This document shows, piece after piece, positions 22,908 through 31,676 of a stretch of 34,046 nucleotides of DNA (within the stretch, counting starts at the first letter, position 1; every line of letters begins with the position of its first letter). The DNA is from an uncultured Lachnospiraceae bacterium. Its GTDB lineage: Bacteria > Bacillota > Clostridia > Lachnospirales > Lachnospiraceae. Location of the stretch: contig CAMOIJ010000029.1 in the NCBI GenBank assembly GCA_946615865.1, forward strand, positions 1-34,046, read 5' to 3'. The notes beneath the pieces were generated by a model. The model was given only the letters and a program-made list of their open reading frames with translations, was not told the origin of the DNA and did not search any database. A program made the translations under genes and the position numbers.

Positions 22908-24053
22908 TCAGGCTTTCCAGCCGGCAAGAAGCTCCTGTACTTCCTTCTCCGTCTCAAACACTTCATCGATGGTGGGATTGTCGATGAACCGGCATTTCTC
23001 CATACTGTAAAGGATCATCTCCGTGATCTCGGGATACCTGACTTTGCCGCTCAAAAACGCCTGTACAGCCAGCTCGTCTGCGGCGTTGAAAACAGTCGGC
23101 AGGTTTCCGCCCTTGCCGATAGCTTCATATGCGAGTTTCAGCGCGGGGAAAGTCTCCATGTCAGGCTTTTCAAAGGTCATCCGGCCTAGTTTATAGAAAT
23201 CCATTTTCTCTCCGCCCATGGGTCTGCGCTCGGGATAATACAGCGCGTACTGGATAGGAAGACGCATGTCCGGAAGGCCCAGTTCCGCGATGATCGCGCC
23301 GTCCTCATATTCCACCATGGAGTGGATCACACTCTGCGGGTGAACGAGAACCTGGATCTGGGAAGGATCAACATCAAAGAGCCATTTGGCCTCGATCACT
23401 TCAAGTCCCTTATTAACGAGGGTGGAGGAGTCGATCGTGATCTTGGGACCCATTGCCCAGGTGGGATGCCGAAGCGCGTCCTGCGCGGTCACATTTTCAA
23501 GCTCCTCCGCTTTTTTGCCTCTGAAGGGGCCGCCCGAAGCGGTGAGCCAGATCTTGGCGATCTTATTGCCGTTCTCTCCGTTGAGGGACTGGAAGATCGC
23601 GCTGTGTTCGCTGTCTACAGGAAGGATCGGAACGCCCTTGCTCGCGGCCAACGGCATGATAATGTGTCCCGCTGTAACCAGCGTCTCCTTGTTCGCGAGC
23701 GCGATCTTTTTGCCGGACTCGATCGCGGCAACTGTGGGGCGCACGCCGACCATACCCATAATAGCAGTGACAAAATAGTCATAGCCTTCCATCGACGCCA
23801 CTTCCAGAATGCCGTCCATTCCCGCAAGAACTCTGACATCCATGTCTTTAACGCGGATCCTGAGATCTTTGGCAGCCTCTTCATCCCACATCACGGCCGT
23901 TTTCGGTCTGAACTCCCGGATCTGGGCTTCGATCAGATCCACGCTCTTTCTGGCGCACAGCGCCGTAACTTCGATGTCTTTCTGCTCTCTCGCAACGTCC
24001 AGTGTCTGCCGTCCGATAGAACCGGTAGAGCCCAATATCGCTATCTTTTTCAT
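22908..24053 (-). CDS. dxr: 1-deoxy-D-xylulose 5-phosphate reductoisomerase
   Basis: Second enzyme of the MEP isoprenoid pathway, making 2-C-methyl-D-erythritol 4-phosphate with NADPH; 381 residues. The NADPH motif is GSTGSIGRQTLDV near the start. The metal and substrate blocks are PVDSEHSAIFQ, TASGGPFRG and SSTLVNKGLEVIEAKWLFD. An ATG four codons upstream exists, but GGAGG lies 5 bases before the ATG at 24053. It follows dxs by 16 bases and is co-transcribed with it. Confidence 0.96.
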   Translation of the reverse strand: MKKIAILGSTGSIGRQTLDVAREQKDIEVTALCARKSVDLIEAQIREFRPKTAVMWDEEAAKDLRIRVKDMDVRVLAGMDGILEVASMEGYDYFVTAIMGMVGVRPTVAAIESGKKIALANKETLVTAGHIIMPLAASKGVPILPVDSEHSAIFQSLNGENGNKIAKIWLTASGGPFRGKKAEELENVTAQDALRHPTWAMGPKITIDSSTLVNKGLEVIEAKWLFDVDPSQIQVLVHPQSVIHSMVEYEDGAIIAELGLPDMRLPIQYALYYPERRPMGGEKMDFYKLGRMTFEKPDMETFPALKLAYEAIGKGGNLPTVFNAADELAVQAFLSGKVRYPEITEMILYSMEKCRFIDNPTIDEVFETEKEVQELLAGWKA

Positions 24054-24069
24054 TCTTTCCTCCATGCCT

Positions 24070-25926
24070 TCATTTTCCTGTCCTTTTCATGATCTTAGAT
24101 ACGATCGAATCCTCGTCAATCCCGGTCAGCCTGCATAATTCCTGAGGAGAGCCGTGTGTGACAAAGGTATCAGGAATAGCGATCTGCAGAAGTTCCGCGT
24201 CCAGATCCTGTTCCGCGTACCACGCGGCTACGTGCTCTCCGAAACCGCCGCTATGCACATTCTCTTCCATCGTCACGATCAGAGAGTATTCTCCTGCCGC
24301 CTTACGCAGAAGATCTGTGTCCATAGGCTGCACAAAACGGGCGTTTGCGATTGAACAGGCAAGTCCCTGCTCCTTAAGCATCTCCCTGACTTTCAGTGCA
24401 GTCTTTACCATGCTGCCGACTGCAAGAAGAAGGATCCCGCCTTCATCGTACAGAAATTCCGCCTTTCCCTCTTCAATAGGCGCGCGATATTCCTCGAGCC
24501 CTTTGAAAGCTGCTCCGCGGGGATAGCGGATCGCCGCCGGACGTCCCAGATTAATTGCGAATCTGAGCATATCTCTCAGCTCCTGCCCATTCTTTGGCGC
24601 CATGACCGTAAGTCCCGGAACCGATGAAAAATAAGAAAGGTCAAAGATCCCCTGGTGCGTCTCTCCGTCCGCTCCAACAAGTCCCGCCCTGTCTACAGCA
24701 AACACGACCGGAAGCTGCTGAAGACATACGTCCTCCACGATCTGGTCGTACGCGCGCTGCAGGAAGGTGGAGTATACAGCAAAGATCGGCTTGAGTCCCC
24801 CGGCAGCGAGACCGGCCGCAAACGTCACCGCATGCTGCTCGGCAATACCCACGTCAAAAAATCTCTTTGGATTCATGACATGGAAAGAATGCAGTCCTAC
24901 GCCATCCTCCATGGCAGCCGTGATCGCCACCATAGACGGATCCGCTTCCGCGATCTTGAGGATCTCTGTGGAGAACACATCTGTATAAGTCTCTGTTTTC
25001 TCAGACTTTACAGGCATGCCTGTTTTGACAATAAAAGGCGGCGTCCCGTGGAAGCGTGAAGGCTTTCTCTCCGCAGGCAGGTATCCTTTGCCTTTCTTTG
25101 TACAAACATGGATCAGAACCGCTTTATTGACGCGCTTGGCATCCTCGATCGATTTCACAATGCTCTTAATATTGTGGCCGTCGATCGGTCCCAGATAAGT
25201 GATCCCCATCTCCTCAAAGTACATTCCGGGAACCATCAGCGATTTGAGCGACTGCTTAGCGCGGCTGATCCCCTTTACAACGCCCGGAACAGTGTCGCTT
25301 AGCGAATCGTGGATCTTGTCCCTTAACTGGATATATCCGTCGGAGGTTCGGATCTCGCTGAGATAACTTGACATTCCTCCAACATTCGGGGAGATGGACA
25401 TCTTGTTGTCGTTCAGTATGATGATCAGATTCGAATTAAGTCTTGAAGCGTCGTTGAGACCTTCATAAGCAAGACCTCCGGTCATCGCCCCGTCGCCGAT
25501 CACGGCGACGATCGTCCGCTTCTCTCCGAGAATATCTCTTGCCCTCGCCATTCCCAGAGCAGCGCTTATCGACGTTGAGCTGTGTCCGGAATCAAATACG
25601 TCTGTATCACTCTCCGACCTTTTGGGGAATCCGCTGATTCCGCCATACTGGCGAAGCTTATCGAAGCCGTCCTTGCGTCCCGTCAGTATTTTGTGCGTGT
25701 AAGATTGATGCCCTACGTCCCATACGATCTTGTCCTGCGGCAGGTCAAGCGTAAGATGCAGCGCCATTGTGAGCTCAACTGCGCCTAAATTGCTGGCGAG
25801 ATGCCCTCCTGTCATGCTGACTTTCCGAACAAGAAACCTCCTGATCTCCTCGGCGAGATCGTTCAGTTCCTCCGGTGCAATTTTCTTTATGTCATTAGGT
25901 CCTTGTATTTGATCGAGCAGTGCCAT
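24070..25926 (-). CDS. dxs: 1-deoxy-D-xylulose 5-phosphate synthase
   Basis: Thiamine diphosphate enzyme that condenses pyruvate with glyceraldehyde 3-phosphate, the entry step of the MEP pathway; 618 residues. Family blocks are WDVGHQSYTHKILTGR, the thiamine-binding GDGAMTGG followed by AYEGLNDASRLNSNLIIILN, and the transketolase-like central domain with GIAEQHAVTFAAGLA. A TTG two codons upstream is possible, but AAAGGAG is 8 bases before the ATG at 25926. First gene of dxs-dxr. Confidence 0.96.
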   Translation of the reverse strand: MALLDQIQGPNDIKKIAPEELNDLAEEIRRFLVRKVSMTGGHLASNLGAVELTMALHLTLDLPQDKIVWDVGHQSYTHKILTGRKDGFDKLRQYGGISGFPKRSESDTDVFDSGHSSTSISAALGMARARDILGEKRTIVAVIGDGAMTGGLAYEGLNDASRLNSNLIIILNDNKMSISPNVGGMSSYLSEIRTSDGYIQLRDKIHDSLSDTVPGVVKGISRAKQSLKSLMVPGMYFEEMGITYLGPIDGHNIKSIVKSIEDAKRVNKAVLIHVCTKKGKGYLPAERKPSRFHGTPPFIVKTGMPVKSEKTETYTDVFSTEILKIAEADPSMVAITAAMEDGVGLHSFHVMNPKRFFDVGIAEQHAVTFAAGLAAGGLKPIFAVYSTFLQRAYDQIVEDVCLQQLPVVFAVDRAGLVGADGETHQGIFDLSYFSSVPGLTVMAPKNGQELRDMLRFAINLGRPAAIRYPRGAAFKGLEEYRAPIEEGKAEFLYDEGGILLLAVGSMVKTALKVREMLKEQGLACSIANARFVQPMDTDLLRKAAGEYSLIVTMEENVHSGGFGEHVAAWYAEQDLDAELLQIAIPDTFVTHGSPQELCRLTGIDEDSIVSKIMKRTGK

Positions 25927-25973
25927 CGGCAACTCTCCTTTCAGATCCCGTGTGTGTAGATTAACGCTATTCT

Positions 25974-25979
25974 ATTATA
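25974..25979 (-). promoter_or_regulatory. Predicted dxs -10 box
   Basis: On the minus strand a perfect TATAAT, about 48 bases before the dxs start. No convincing -35 box. Confidence 0.4.
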
Positions 25980-26101
25980 CTATCTTTGCCGGCTTTTTTC
26001 ATTCATTCGAAGAAAGTTGAGAAAAACTTCAGTTTTAAACTCTCATGACAAGTGCTAAAATGCACATTAGTAAGTGACTAGCTGACAACAATTAACATTT
26101 T

Positions 26102-26116
26102 GCCGCTTTAAGCGGC
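26102..26116. promoter_or_regulatory. Palindrome just before murT
   Basis: GCCGCTT-T-AAGCGGC, 7-bp arms with a single central base, 16 bases before the murT ATG. As RNA the loop would be too tight for all seven pairs, so an operator or a shorter hairpin near the weak ribosome site (GGTGAT) is likelier. Confidence 0.35.
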
Positions 26117-26132
26117 CATTAACGGTGATCTT

Positions 26133-27512
26133 ATGAAAAAACCCAACAAAATTCAGACTGTATTGTCTGTCGCATCATGTAAACTGACCCGCGGGATCCT
26201 TAGAAAGACAGGCCGCGGCGGCACGGCGCTTCCCGGCATAGTCGCCATGAAGGTCGCGAAGAATATTCTGGCTGTTCCCGCCTCTGAAATGGATATTGTC
26301 GTTGTCACCGGCACGAACGGAAAGACCACGACCTGCAATATGATCGAACACGCGCTTTCTGAAAACGGACACGACTGCCATCGCGACAAATCCGGCGCCA
26401 ACTTACTTCACGGTATTGCTTCCGATCTGGTCTGCGATACAAACTGGCTCGGCAGGCCCCGGAACCGCTATGCGGTTCTTGAAGTTGACGAGGCTGCCCT
26501 CAAACAGGTCGTCCCTTATATCCGCCCCAAAGTGATCGTGGTCACAAACCTTTTCACTGATCAGGCGGACCGCTTCGGCAGCGTAGAAAATACTCTCGCT
26601 GAGATCCGCAAAGGCGTAAAGCGAAGTCCCGGATCCGTTCTTGTTCTTAACGCAGAGGATACTCAGTCCGCTTCACTGGCACTGGATGTCCCTAACAAAG
26701 TGATCTGGTACGGCCTTGATGAGACCGTAGGCGAACAGGGCAAAACAGACCTCTCCGACGCGGGCAAATGCCCTAAGTGCGGCAGCGAATACGAATATGA
26801 CTATCATATTTACGCGCATCTTGGAGGTTTCCGCTGTCCGAAATGCGGTTACTGCCGCCATACGCCGGATGTCGCTGTCACTTCTATCGACAAGATGGAC
26901 ACAAACGGCAGTATGGTCCACATGCGCACGGATGGAAGCGAAGAAGAGGTCTTCGTATCTCTCCCCGCCGTATACAATGTCTACAATGCCGCCGCATGCG
27001 TTGCCGCGATAGAGGCGCTCGGTTTCCCCGCACAGGAAGCGATCCAGTCTCTTTCCAACGTCCGCTCCGCTTTCGGCCGCATGGAAACCTTTGAACTTGG
27101 CGGCAATGTCCTGCAGATGATCCTTGTAAAGAACCCTGCCGGCTGCAATCAGGCATTCACATATGTGACCAGTTTCAAGGATCCTTTCAACGCGGTCCTC
27201 TGCCTCAACAACAGAACAGGAGACGGCCATGACTTCTCCTGGATTGAGAATACAGACTATGAGAAGTTATGTTCAGATCCTTATCTTCAGAAACTTTACG
27301 TGTGCGGTGACCGCGCTCAGGATCTCTACGACCGTCTTAAAAGAGCAGGCGCGGACGAGAGCCGAATGGAACTCGTCACTGACTACACGAAACTGGTTGA
27401 CGAACTTGAACAGGAAAACTGCACGACCTTCCTTCTCCCCAACTACACAGCCATGATGGAGCTGCGTACAGCCCTTGGCCCCAAGACCGGGAACAAAGAG
27501 TTCTGGGAGTAA
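26133..27512 (+). CDS. murT: Lipid II isoglutaminyl synthase subunit MurT
   Basis: Mur-ligase-like subunit that, with the glutaminase GatD, amidates the D-glutamate of lipid II. At 459 residues it has normal length. The ATP loop is VTGTNGKTTT (58-67), followed by LEVDEAAL and NLFTDQADRFG. A Cys4 zinc ribbon specific to MurT interrupts the Mur domain, with Cys213, 216, 235 and 238. The C-terminal DUF1727 domain is present (GRMETFELGGN, and NYTAMMELR near the end). murT is normally followed at once by gatD; here the next feature is a terminator and the facing glgA, and no gatD is in the window. The weak ribosome site GGTGAT suggests modest expression. Confidence 0.93.
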   Translation: MKKPNKIQTVLSVASCKLTRGILRKTGRGGTALPGIVAMKVAKNILAVPASEMDIVVVTGTNGKTTTCNMIEHALSENGHDCHRDKSGANLLHGIASDLVCDTNWLGRPRNRYAVLEVDEAALKQVVPYIRPKVIVVTNLFTDQADRFGSVENTLAEIRKGVKRSPGSVLVLNAEDTQSASLALDVPNKVIWYGLDETVGEQGKTDLSDAGKCPKCGSEYEYDYHIYAHLGGFRCPKCGYCRHTPDVAVTSIDKMDTNGSMVHMRTDGSEEEVFVSLPAVYNVYNAAACVAAIEALGFPAQEAIQSLSNVRSAFGRMETFELGGNVLQMILVKNPAGCNQAFTYVTSFKDPFNAVLCLNNRTGDGHDFSWIENTDYEKLCSDPYLQKLYVCGDRAQDLYDRLKRAGADESRMELVTDYTKLVDELEQENCTTFLLPNYTAMMELRTALGPKTGNKEFWE

Positions 27513-27532
27513 AACAGTATTCGCCGACAATG

Positions 27533-27570
27533 AAAAAGACCGGAACCTTTATCGGTTCCGGTCTCTTTTT
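27533..27570. terminator. Bidirectional terminator
   Basis: GACCGGAACC (27538-27547) / GGTTCCGGTC (27554-27563) with flanking A-run and T-run, between the convergent murT and glgA. Confidence 0.93.
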
Positions 27571-27579
27571 ATGTACTGA

Positions 27580-29583
27580 TTACTGTGTCATTTCAACATA
27601 CAGCTGACGATACTGCTTCGCGGAAACTTCCCAGGAAACATCCTTGTTCATGTTGCGCTTAACGATCTCGTCCCATGCTTCGCGGTGTTCGAAGTAGATG
27701 GTCTTGGCTCTGTTGGTCGCATCCAGAAGGAGTCCGGACTCATATCTGTCGAATGTGAATCCGTTGCCTTCGCCCGTGTACTGGTTGAAAGGCTCGACCG
27801 TATCCTTGAGGCCGCCGGTCTCACGAACGATCGGCACTGTGCCGTAGTGCATAGCGATCAGCTGTGTAAGTCCGCAAGGCTCGAACCTGGACGGAACGAA
27901 GAATGCGTCTGAGCCGGCATAGATGCCGTGTGCCAGGCTCTCGTCATAAGCGATGTACGCGCAGAAACTTCCCTTGTACGCGTTCTCATAATACCGGAAG
28001 GAATCCTCGTAAACGGCGTCGCCGGTTCCCAGAACCACGACCTGTGTATTTCCATCCATCAGCTGAGGAACGATCGCATTGACAAGATCAAGGCCCTTCT
28101 GGTCAGTCAGACGGGAGATCAGTCCGATCACGAACTTGTTCTCGTCCTGCTCAAGTCCCAGAGATTCCTGCATAGCCAGTTTGTTCTTTTTCTTCTTCTC
28201 GATGACGTCGGTTACGTCATAGGGAGCTGCCAGCAGTTTGTCCGTAGAAGGATCCCACATGCCGTAGTCGATACCGTTGACGATACCGTGCAGTTTCGCG
28301 GAGTGATAGCGCAGGTGCGCGTCCAGATTCTCGCCGTAGAACGGAGTCTGGATCTCCTGTGCATAAGTTCCGCTGACAGTGGTGATCACGTTGGAGTAAG
28401 CCAGGCCGCCCTTGAACATATTGGCGTCGTCATAGCCCTGCTTGAGAGCGTCCTTGTTGAACACATAATCCGGAAGTCCCGACCAGTACTTGATGGTAGG
28501 AATATTGTAGATACCCTGGAACTTCAGGTTGTGGATCGTGATCATAACCTTGGCGCGCGCGATCGGCGTGTTGTCGAACATAGTGCGCAGATAGACCGGC
28601 ACAAGGCCTGCCTGCCAGTCGTGGCAGTGGATCACATCCGGGATCCAGTCCATATAATTGAGGGCCGCAAGAGCAGCTTTGCCAAAATAGCAATACTTCG
28701 GAATATCGTCAATAAGGTTTGTGTAAGGCTTGCCTACGCTGAAGAATTCCTCGTTGTCGATGAAGTCATAGACAACGCCGTCCCATACGTATTCCATAAT
28801 GCCTACATAGTAGGTGCGTCCGTCAGCGCACAGATCCATGTGGAATGCTCCGCGATAGACCATCTTCTCCTGATACTTCTGAGGGATGCATTTATATCTG
28901 GGAAGGATGACCTTGACATCGCAGTTCTGGGCTACCAGAGCCTTGGGAAGCGCATACATAACATCGCCAAGACCGCCGGTCTTTACGAAAGGATAGCACT
29001 CGGAACCGATAAACGCGATGCTTCTTCTGGGCTCGGGAAGAGGTGCCGCCTCGGGAACTTTTTCCACTGCGGGAGCCTCTGCCTTGATCTCCTCTGCGGG
29101 AGCTTCGTCCTTAGGGGCCTCTGCCTTGACTTCTTCAATAACAGGGCCTGCGCCTGCCTTGATCTTCTCGGCAACAGGATTCACTGCCGCTACCTTTTCC
29201 TCAGCTGCAGGAGCCTCTTCCTTCTTAGCCGCCTCCTTCTTAGTAGTCTTCTTTGCAGGAGCTTTCTCAGGATCTGCCTTAGCCGCTGCCTTCTTTGCTG
29301 TGGTCTTGCGGGTAGTGGTCTTCTTAGCCGCCTTAGGAGCCTCTTCCTTCTTCTCGGAATCCTCTTTCTTTGCAGCCTTGGTCGTCTTAGCTGCAGCTTT
29401 CTTTGTCGTAGTCTTCCTGGCTGCAGGCTTCTTCGCCGCCTTGGGAGCCTCCTCCTTCGGCGCTTCCGCCTTGGGAGCTTCTTCCTTAACTGCCTCTGCG
29501 GCAGGAACAGCTTCCTTGATCTCTTCGACTGACTTTGTCACTTTTTCTTCCGCTGCTTTCGCAGTTTCTTTTTTCTCGGCCAT
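27580..29583 (-). CDS. glgA: Glycogen synthase (GT5) with a histone-H1-like N-terminal extension
   Basis: Transfers glucose from ADP-glucose to glycogen. At 667 residues it is about 190 longer than normal GlgA. The catalytic part starts at about residue 187 with RRSIAFIGSECYPFVKTGGL; the KTGGLGDV loop (201-208) binds ADP-glucose, and the C-terminal half has SRFEPCGLTQLIAMHYGT and ETGGLKDTV. Residues 1-186 are low complexity, made of Ala, Lys, Glu, Pro and Thr. They include H1-like stretches such as AAKKPAARKTTTKKAAAK (49-66) and a near copy at 85-101, flanked by acidic Glu/Ala/Pro segments. The same frame, an ATG with AAAGGAGAGG upstream and no internal stop show that the tail is translated as one protein. 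No other glg gene is nearby. Confidence 0.93.
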   Translation of the reverse strand: MAEKKETAKAAEEKVTKSVEEIKEAVPAAEAVKEEAPKAEAPKEEAPKAAKKPAARKTTTKKAAAKTTKAAKKEDSEKKEEAPKAAKKTTTRKTTAKKAAAKADPEKAPAKKTTKKEAAKKEEAPAAEEKVAAVNPVAEKIKAGAGPVIEEVKAEAPKDEAPAEEIKAEAPAVEKVPEAAPLPEPRRSIAFIGSECYPFVKTGGLGDVMYALPKALVAQNCDVKVILPRYKCIPQKYQEKMVYRGAFHMDLCADGRTYYVGIMEYVWDGVVYDFIDNEEFFSVGKPYTNLIDDIPKYCYFGKAALAALNYMDWIPDVIHCHDWQAGLVPVYLRTMFDNTPIARAKVMITIHNLKFQGIYNIPTIKYWSGLPDYVFNKDALKQGYDDANMFKGGLAYSNVITTVSGTYAQEIQTPFYGENLDAHLRYHSAKLHGIVNGIDYGMWDPSTDKLLAAPYDVTDVIEKKKKNKLAMQESLGLEQDENKFVIGLISRLTDQKGLDLVNAIVPQLMDGNTQVVVLGTGDAVYEDSFRYYENAYKGSFCAYIAYDESLAHGIYAGSDAFFVPSRFEPCGLTQLIAMHYGTVPIVRETGGLKDTVEPFNQYTGEGNGFTFDRYESGLLLDATNRAKTIYFEHREAWDEIVKRNMNKDVSWEVSAKQYRQLYVEMTQ

Positions 29584-29667
29584 GTCCTATCCTCTCCTTT
29601 AAAAACGCGTTTGTGAATAGTTAATATGAAATACACTCTGTAAAAAAGTGCTATTCTGTTCTCTATC

Positions 29668-29673
29668 ATTATA
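29668..29673 (-). promoter_or_regulatory. Predicted glgA -10 box
   Basis: On the minus strand a perfect TATAAT, with TTAAAA 17 bases upstream as a weak -35. The leader is about 80 bases and holds no obvious fold. Confidence 0.45.
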
Positions 29674-29764
29674 CACGACATAGGAACATCTTTTAAAGCG
29701 GTATATCGCTTAAAACAATCAAAATGCCTTTATTTATCGCAATTTGGCAGCCTGTCCGCAGCAG

Positions 29765-30889
29765 TTATCTTCTTCTTGGCTGCGCCGCCTCTTTCAGAAG
29801 GGCCTCCCACTCTTTTACGATCGAGCGGTCGTCAAAATAGTTGATTCTCATCGCTTTGCGGACGCGCTCAAGAGTGCGGTTCGTCCTCTCCTGCGCCTTG
29901 AGAGTTCCCTCTCTTAAAATATCGTAAACGCTGTCAATATCAGCCTCCCATTTTTCTCTCTCCGCGCGGATAGGACTAAGTTCCTCCTCAAGGACATTGA
30001 TCAGGAACTTCTTGCAGACGCCGTCTCCGAGTCCGCCGCGGCGGTAATGCTCCTTCATCTCCTCAAGATTAGCGTACTGGGGCAGATATTCCGCGAAGTG
30101 ATCGTCCGTGCAGAAAGCGTCCAGATATGTGAAGACGACATTTCCTTCTGTGTGTCCGGGATCCTCGATGCGAAGGTGCGTGGGATCCGTGAACATCTTG
30201 CCGTTGATCTGTTTTTTGACAGTTTTGGCAGTGTCGCTGAGATAAATGCAGTTTCCGAGAGATTTGCTCATTTTGGCTTTGCCGTCTACGCCGGGAAGTC
30301 TGCGCTGGGTCTCATTCTCGGGGATCATGGCTCTGGGCATGACAAGGGTCTCGCCATATGTGTAATTGAACTTCTGCACGATCTCCCTGGTCTGTTCGAG
30401 CATCGGCAGCTGGTCCTCTCCTACAGGAACGACCGTCGCGTCAAATGCTGTGATATCCGCCGCCTGGGAGACGGGATAAGTAAAGAAGCCGGCCGGGAGT
30501 CCCTCGTCCGCGAATCCGCGCATCTGCATCTCCGCCTTAACGGTGGGGTTGCGGGAAAGACGGGCTGTCGTAACAAGGTTCATGTAATAGAAAGTCAGCG
30601 CGTGAAGAGCCGGCAGCGCGGACTGAACGCAGATCGTTGTCTTTTCAGGGTCAATTCCCACAGACAGATAATCCAGAACCACATTGATGATATTGTCCCT
30701 GATCTTGCCGGGGTTGTCGGCGTTGTCGGTCAGCGCCTGGTCATCGGCGATCAGAATGTTGATCTCATCATATTTACCGGAGTTCTGAAGTTCAACGCGG
30801 CGCTTCAGGGAGCCGACATAATGGCCGAGGTGAAGGCGTCCTGTGGGGCGGTCACCTGTAAGGATAATCTGTTTCTGTGTTTCGTTCAT
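29765..30889 (-). CDS. trpS: Tryptophanyl-tRNA synthetase
   Basis: Class I aminoacyl-tRNA synthetase charging tRNA-Trp; 374 residues. The HIGH-type motif is TGRLHLGHYVGSL near residue 15, and the KMSKS motif is GKAKMSKSLGN. The frame continues 23 residues upstream, but MNETQKQIILTGDRPTGR is the family start and AAAGGAA precedes the ATG at 30889. I looked for a T-box leader; the 114-base gap to the upstream gene is too short and shows no T-box sequence. Confidence 0.95.
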   Translation of the reverse strand: MNETQKQIILTGDRPTGRLHLGHYVGSLKRRVELQNSGKYDEINILIADDQALTDNADNPGKIRDNIINVVLDYLSVGIDPEKTTICVQSALPALHALTFYYMNLVTTARLSRNPTVKAEMQMRGFADEGLPAGFFTYPVSQAADITAFDATVVPVGEDQLPMLEQTREIVQKFNYTYGETLVMPRAMIPENETQRRLPGVDGKAKMSKSLGNCIYLSDTAKTVKKQINGKMFTDPTHLRIEDPGHTEGNVVFTYLDAFCTDDHFAEYLPQYANLEEMKEHYRRGGLGDGVCKKFLINVLEEELSPIRAEREKWEADIDSVYDILREGTLKAQERTNRTLERVRKAMRINYFDDRSIVKEWEALLKEAAQPRRR

Positions 30890-30960
30890 CAGTATATGTT
30901 CCTTTCTGTTTATGTTTTCTATTCTTAAATCTGTCTTATATTTGCTCAACAAAAACATGT

Positions 30961-30982
30961 TAAACGATTCGTAAATCGTTTA
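30961..30982 (-). terminator. AT-rich hairpin between the thymidine kinase and trpS genes
   Basis: TAAACGATT / AATCGTTTA with a 4-base loop. On the minus strand a short T-run follows 6 bases later, so it may end the thymidine kinase transcript weakly; an operator is possible. Confidence 0.4.
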
Positions 30983-31003
30983 CAAGAAAAACCGCCTCAT
31001 TTG

Positions 31004-31561
31004 CTATTTTGACAGTCTGTCGTCGCCCTTCCTGATCAGGATCCTGCGAAGGCACCTCCTGCACAGGGACATGTAGCCCTCGTCCCCCACCAGGACTTCC
31101 GACTCTTTGTTGCCGTCATAGTAGGTGTAGATCGCTTTGCGTCCGCAGACATTGCAGGAGGAATAGGTGTTAATGATCTTGTCGCTGATCGCCAGGATCT
31201 GCGGCATAAGGCCGAAAGGCTCCTGCTCTGAAGTCATATTGAGGCCTGCGCAGTAGATATCGATGTCGTCCATGATCGATAATTTGAGTAATGTCTTGAC
31301 GTTTCCTTTCAGGAACTGGATCTCATCGATAAAAATATTCGTGATATCCTCGTTGACAAATTTCTCTATCTCCTCCAGCTCTTTGATGCAGATCGCGTCG
31401 ATGTACTTACTGCTTCCTTTGCTCCTGATGATCCCCTCGTCCCTCGTGTCCACCTTGGGCTTGAAGACGAGAATACTGTCCTTGTTGTAGATCTTATTAT
31501 AGTATTTGATCATCGTCTCGCTCTTACTGCTGTGCATCGGGCCTGTAAAAGTTGTAATCAT
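31004..31561 (-). CDS. tdk: Thymidine kinase (type II, TK1-like), divergent P-loop
   Basis: Predicted to phosphorylate deoxythymidine in the salvage of dTMP; 185 residues. The P-loop reads GPMHSSKSETMI (7-18), with Ser in place of the last Gly of the usual GxxxSGKS. The Walker B is IDEIQFL and the lasso loop CAGLNMTSEQEPFG. The C-terminal zinc ribbon has CNVC and CRRC pairs. The frame continues upstream, but AGGAG lies 10 bases before the ATG at 31561. The Gly to Ser change and the lasso, where Asn-Met replaces the common Asp-x-Asp, make substrate and activity less certain. A terminator separates it from udk upstream. Confidence 0.8.
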   Translation of the reverse strand: MITTFTGPMHSSKSETMIKYYNKIYNKDSILVFKPKVDTRDEGIIRSKGSSKYIDAICIKELEEIEKFVNEDITNIFIDEIQFLKGNVKTLLKLSIMDDIDIYCAGLNMTSEQEPFGLMPQILAISDKIINTYSSCNVCGRKAIYTYYDGNKESEVLVGDEGYMSLCRRCLRRILIRKGDDRLSK

Positions 31562-31608
31562 ACTCGCACCGCTCCTGCTTGTTGTACTTATAAAACTGAC
31601 TTGCTGAT

Positions 31609-31655
31609 AAAAAGCGCACAGCGGAACAGCTTGCACTGTCCCCGTGCGCTTTTTT
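31609..31655 (-). terminator. udk terminator
   Basis: AAAAAGCGCAC / GTGCGCTTTTTT with a loop of about 24 bases; the minus strand ends in a T-run. It lies between udk and tdk. Confidence 0.85.
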
Positions 31656-31676
31656 GATCTCTGATCCGCGATTTCC

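Noticed and set aside
27928..29532. 534-residue plus-strand reading opposite glgA
   Set aside because: Antisense shadow: long only because of the Ala/Lys-rich codons of glgA; no ribosome site or family match.
30890..31003. T-box leader of trpS
   Set aside because: Gap is only 114 bases, with no T-box sequence or antiterminator fold.
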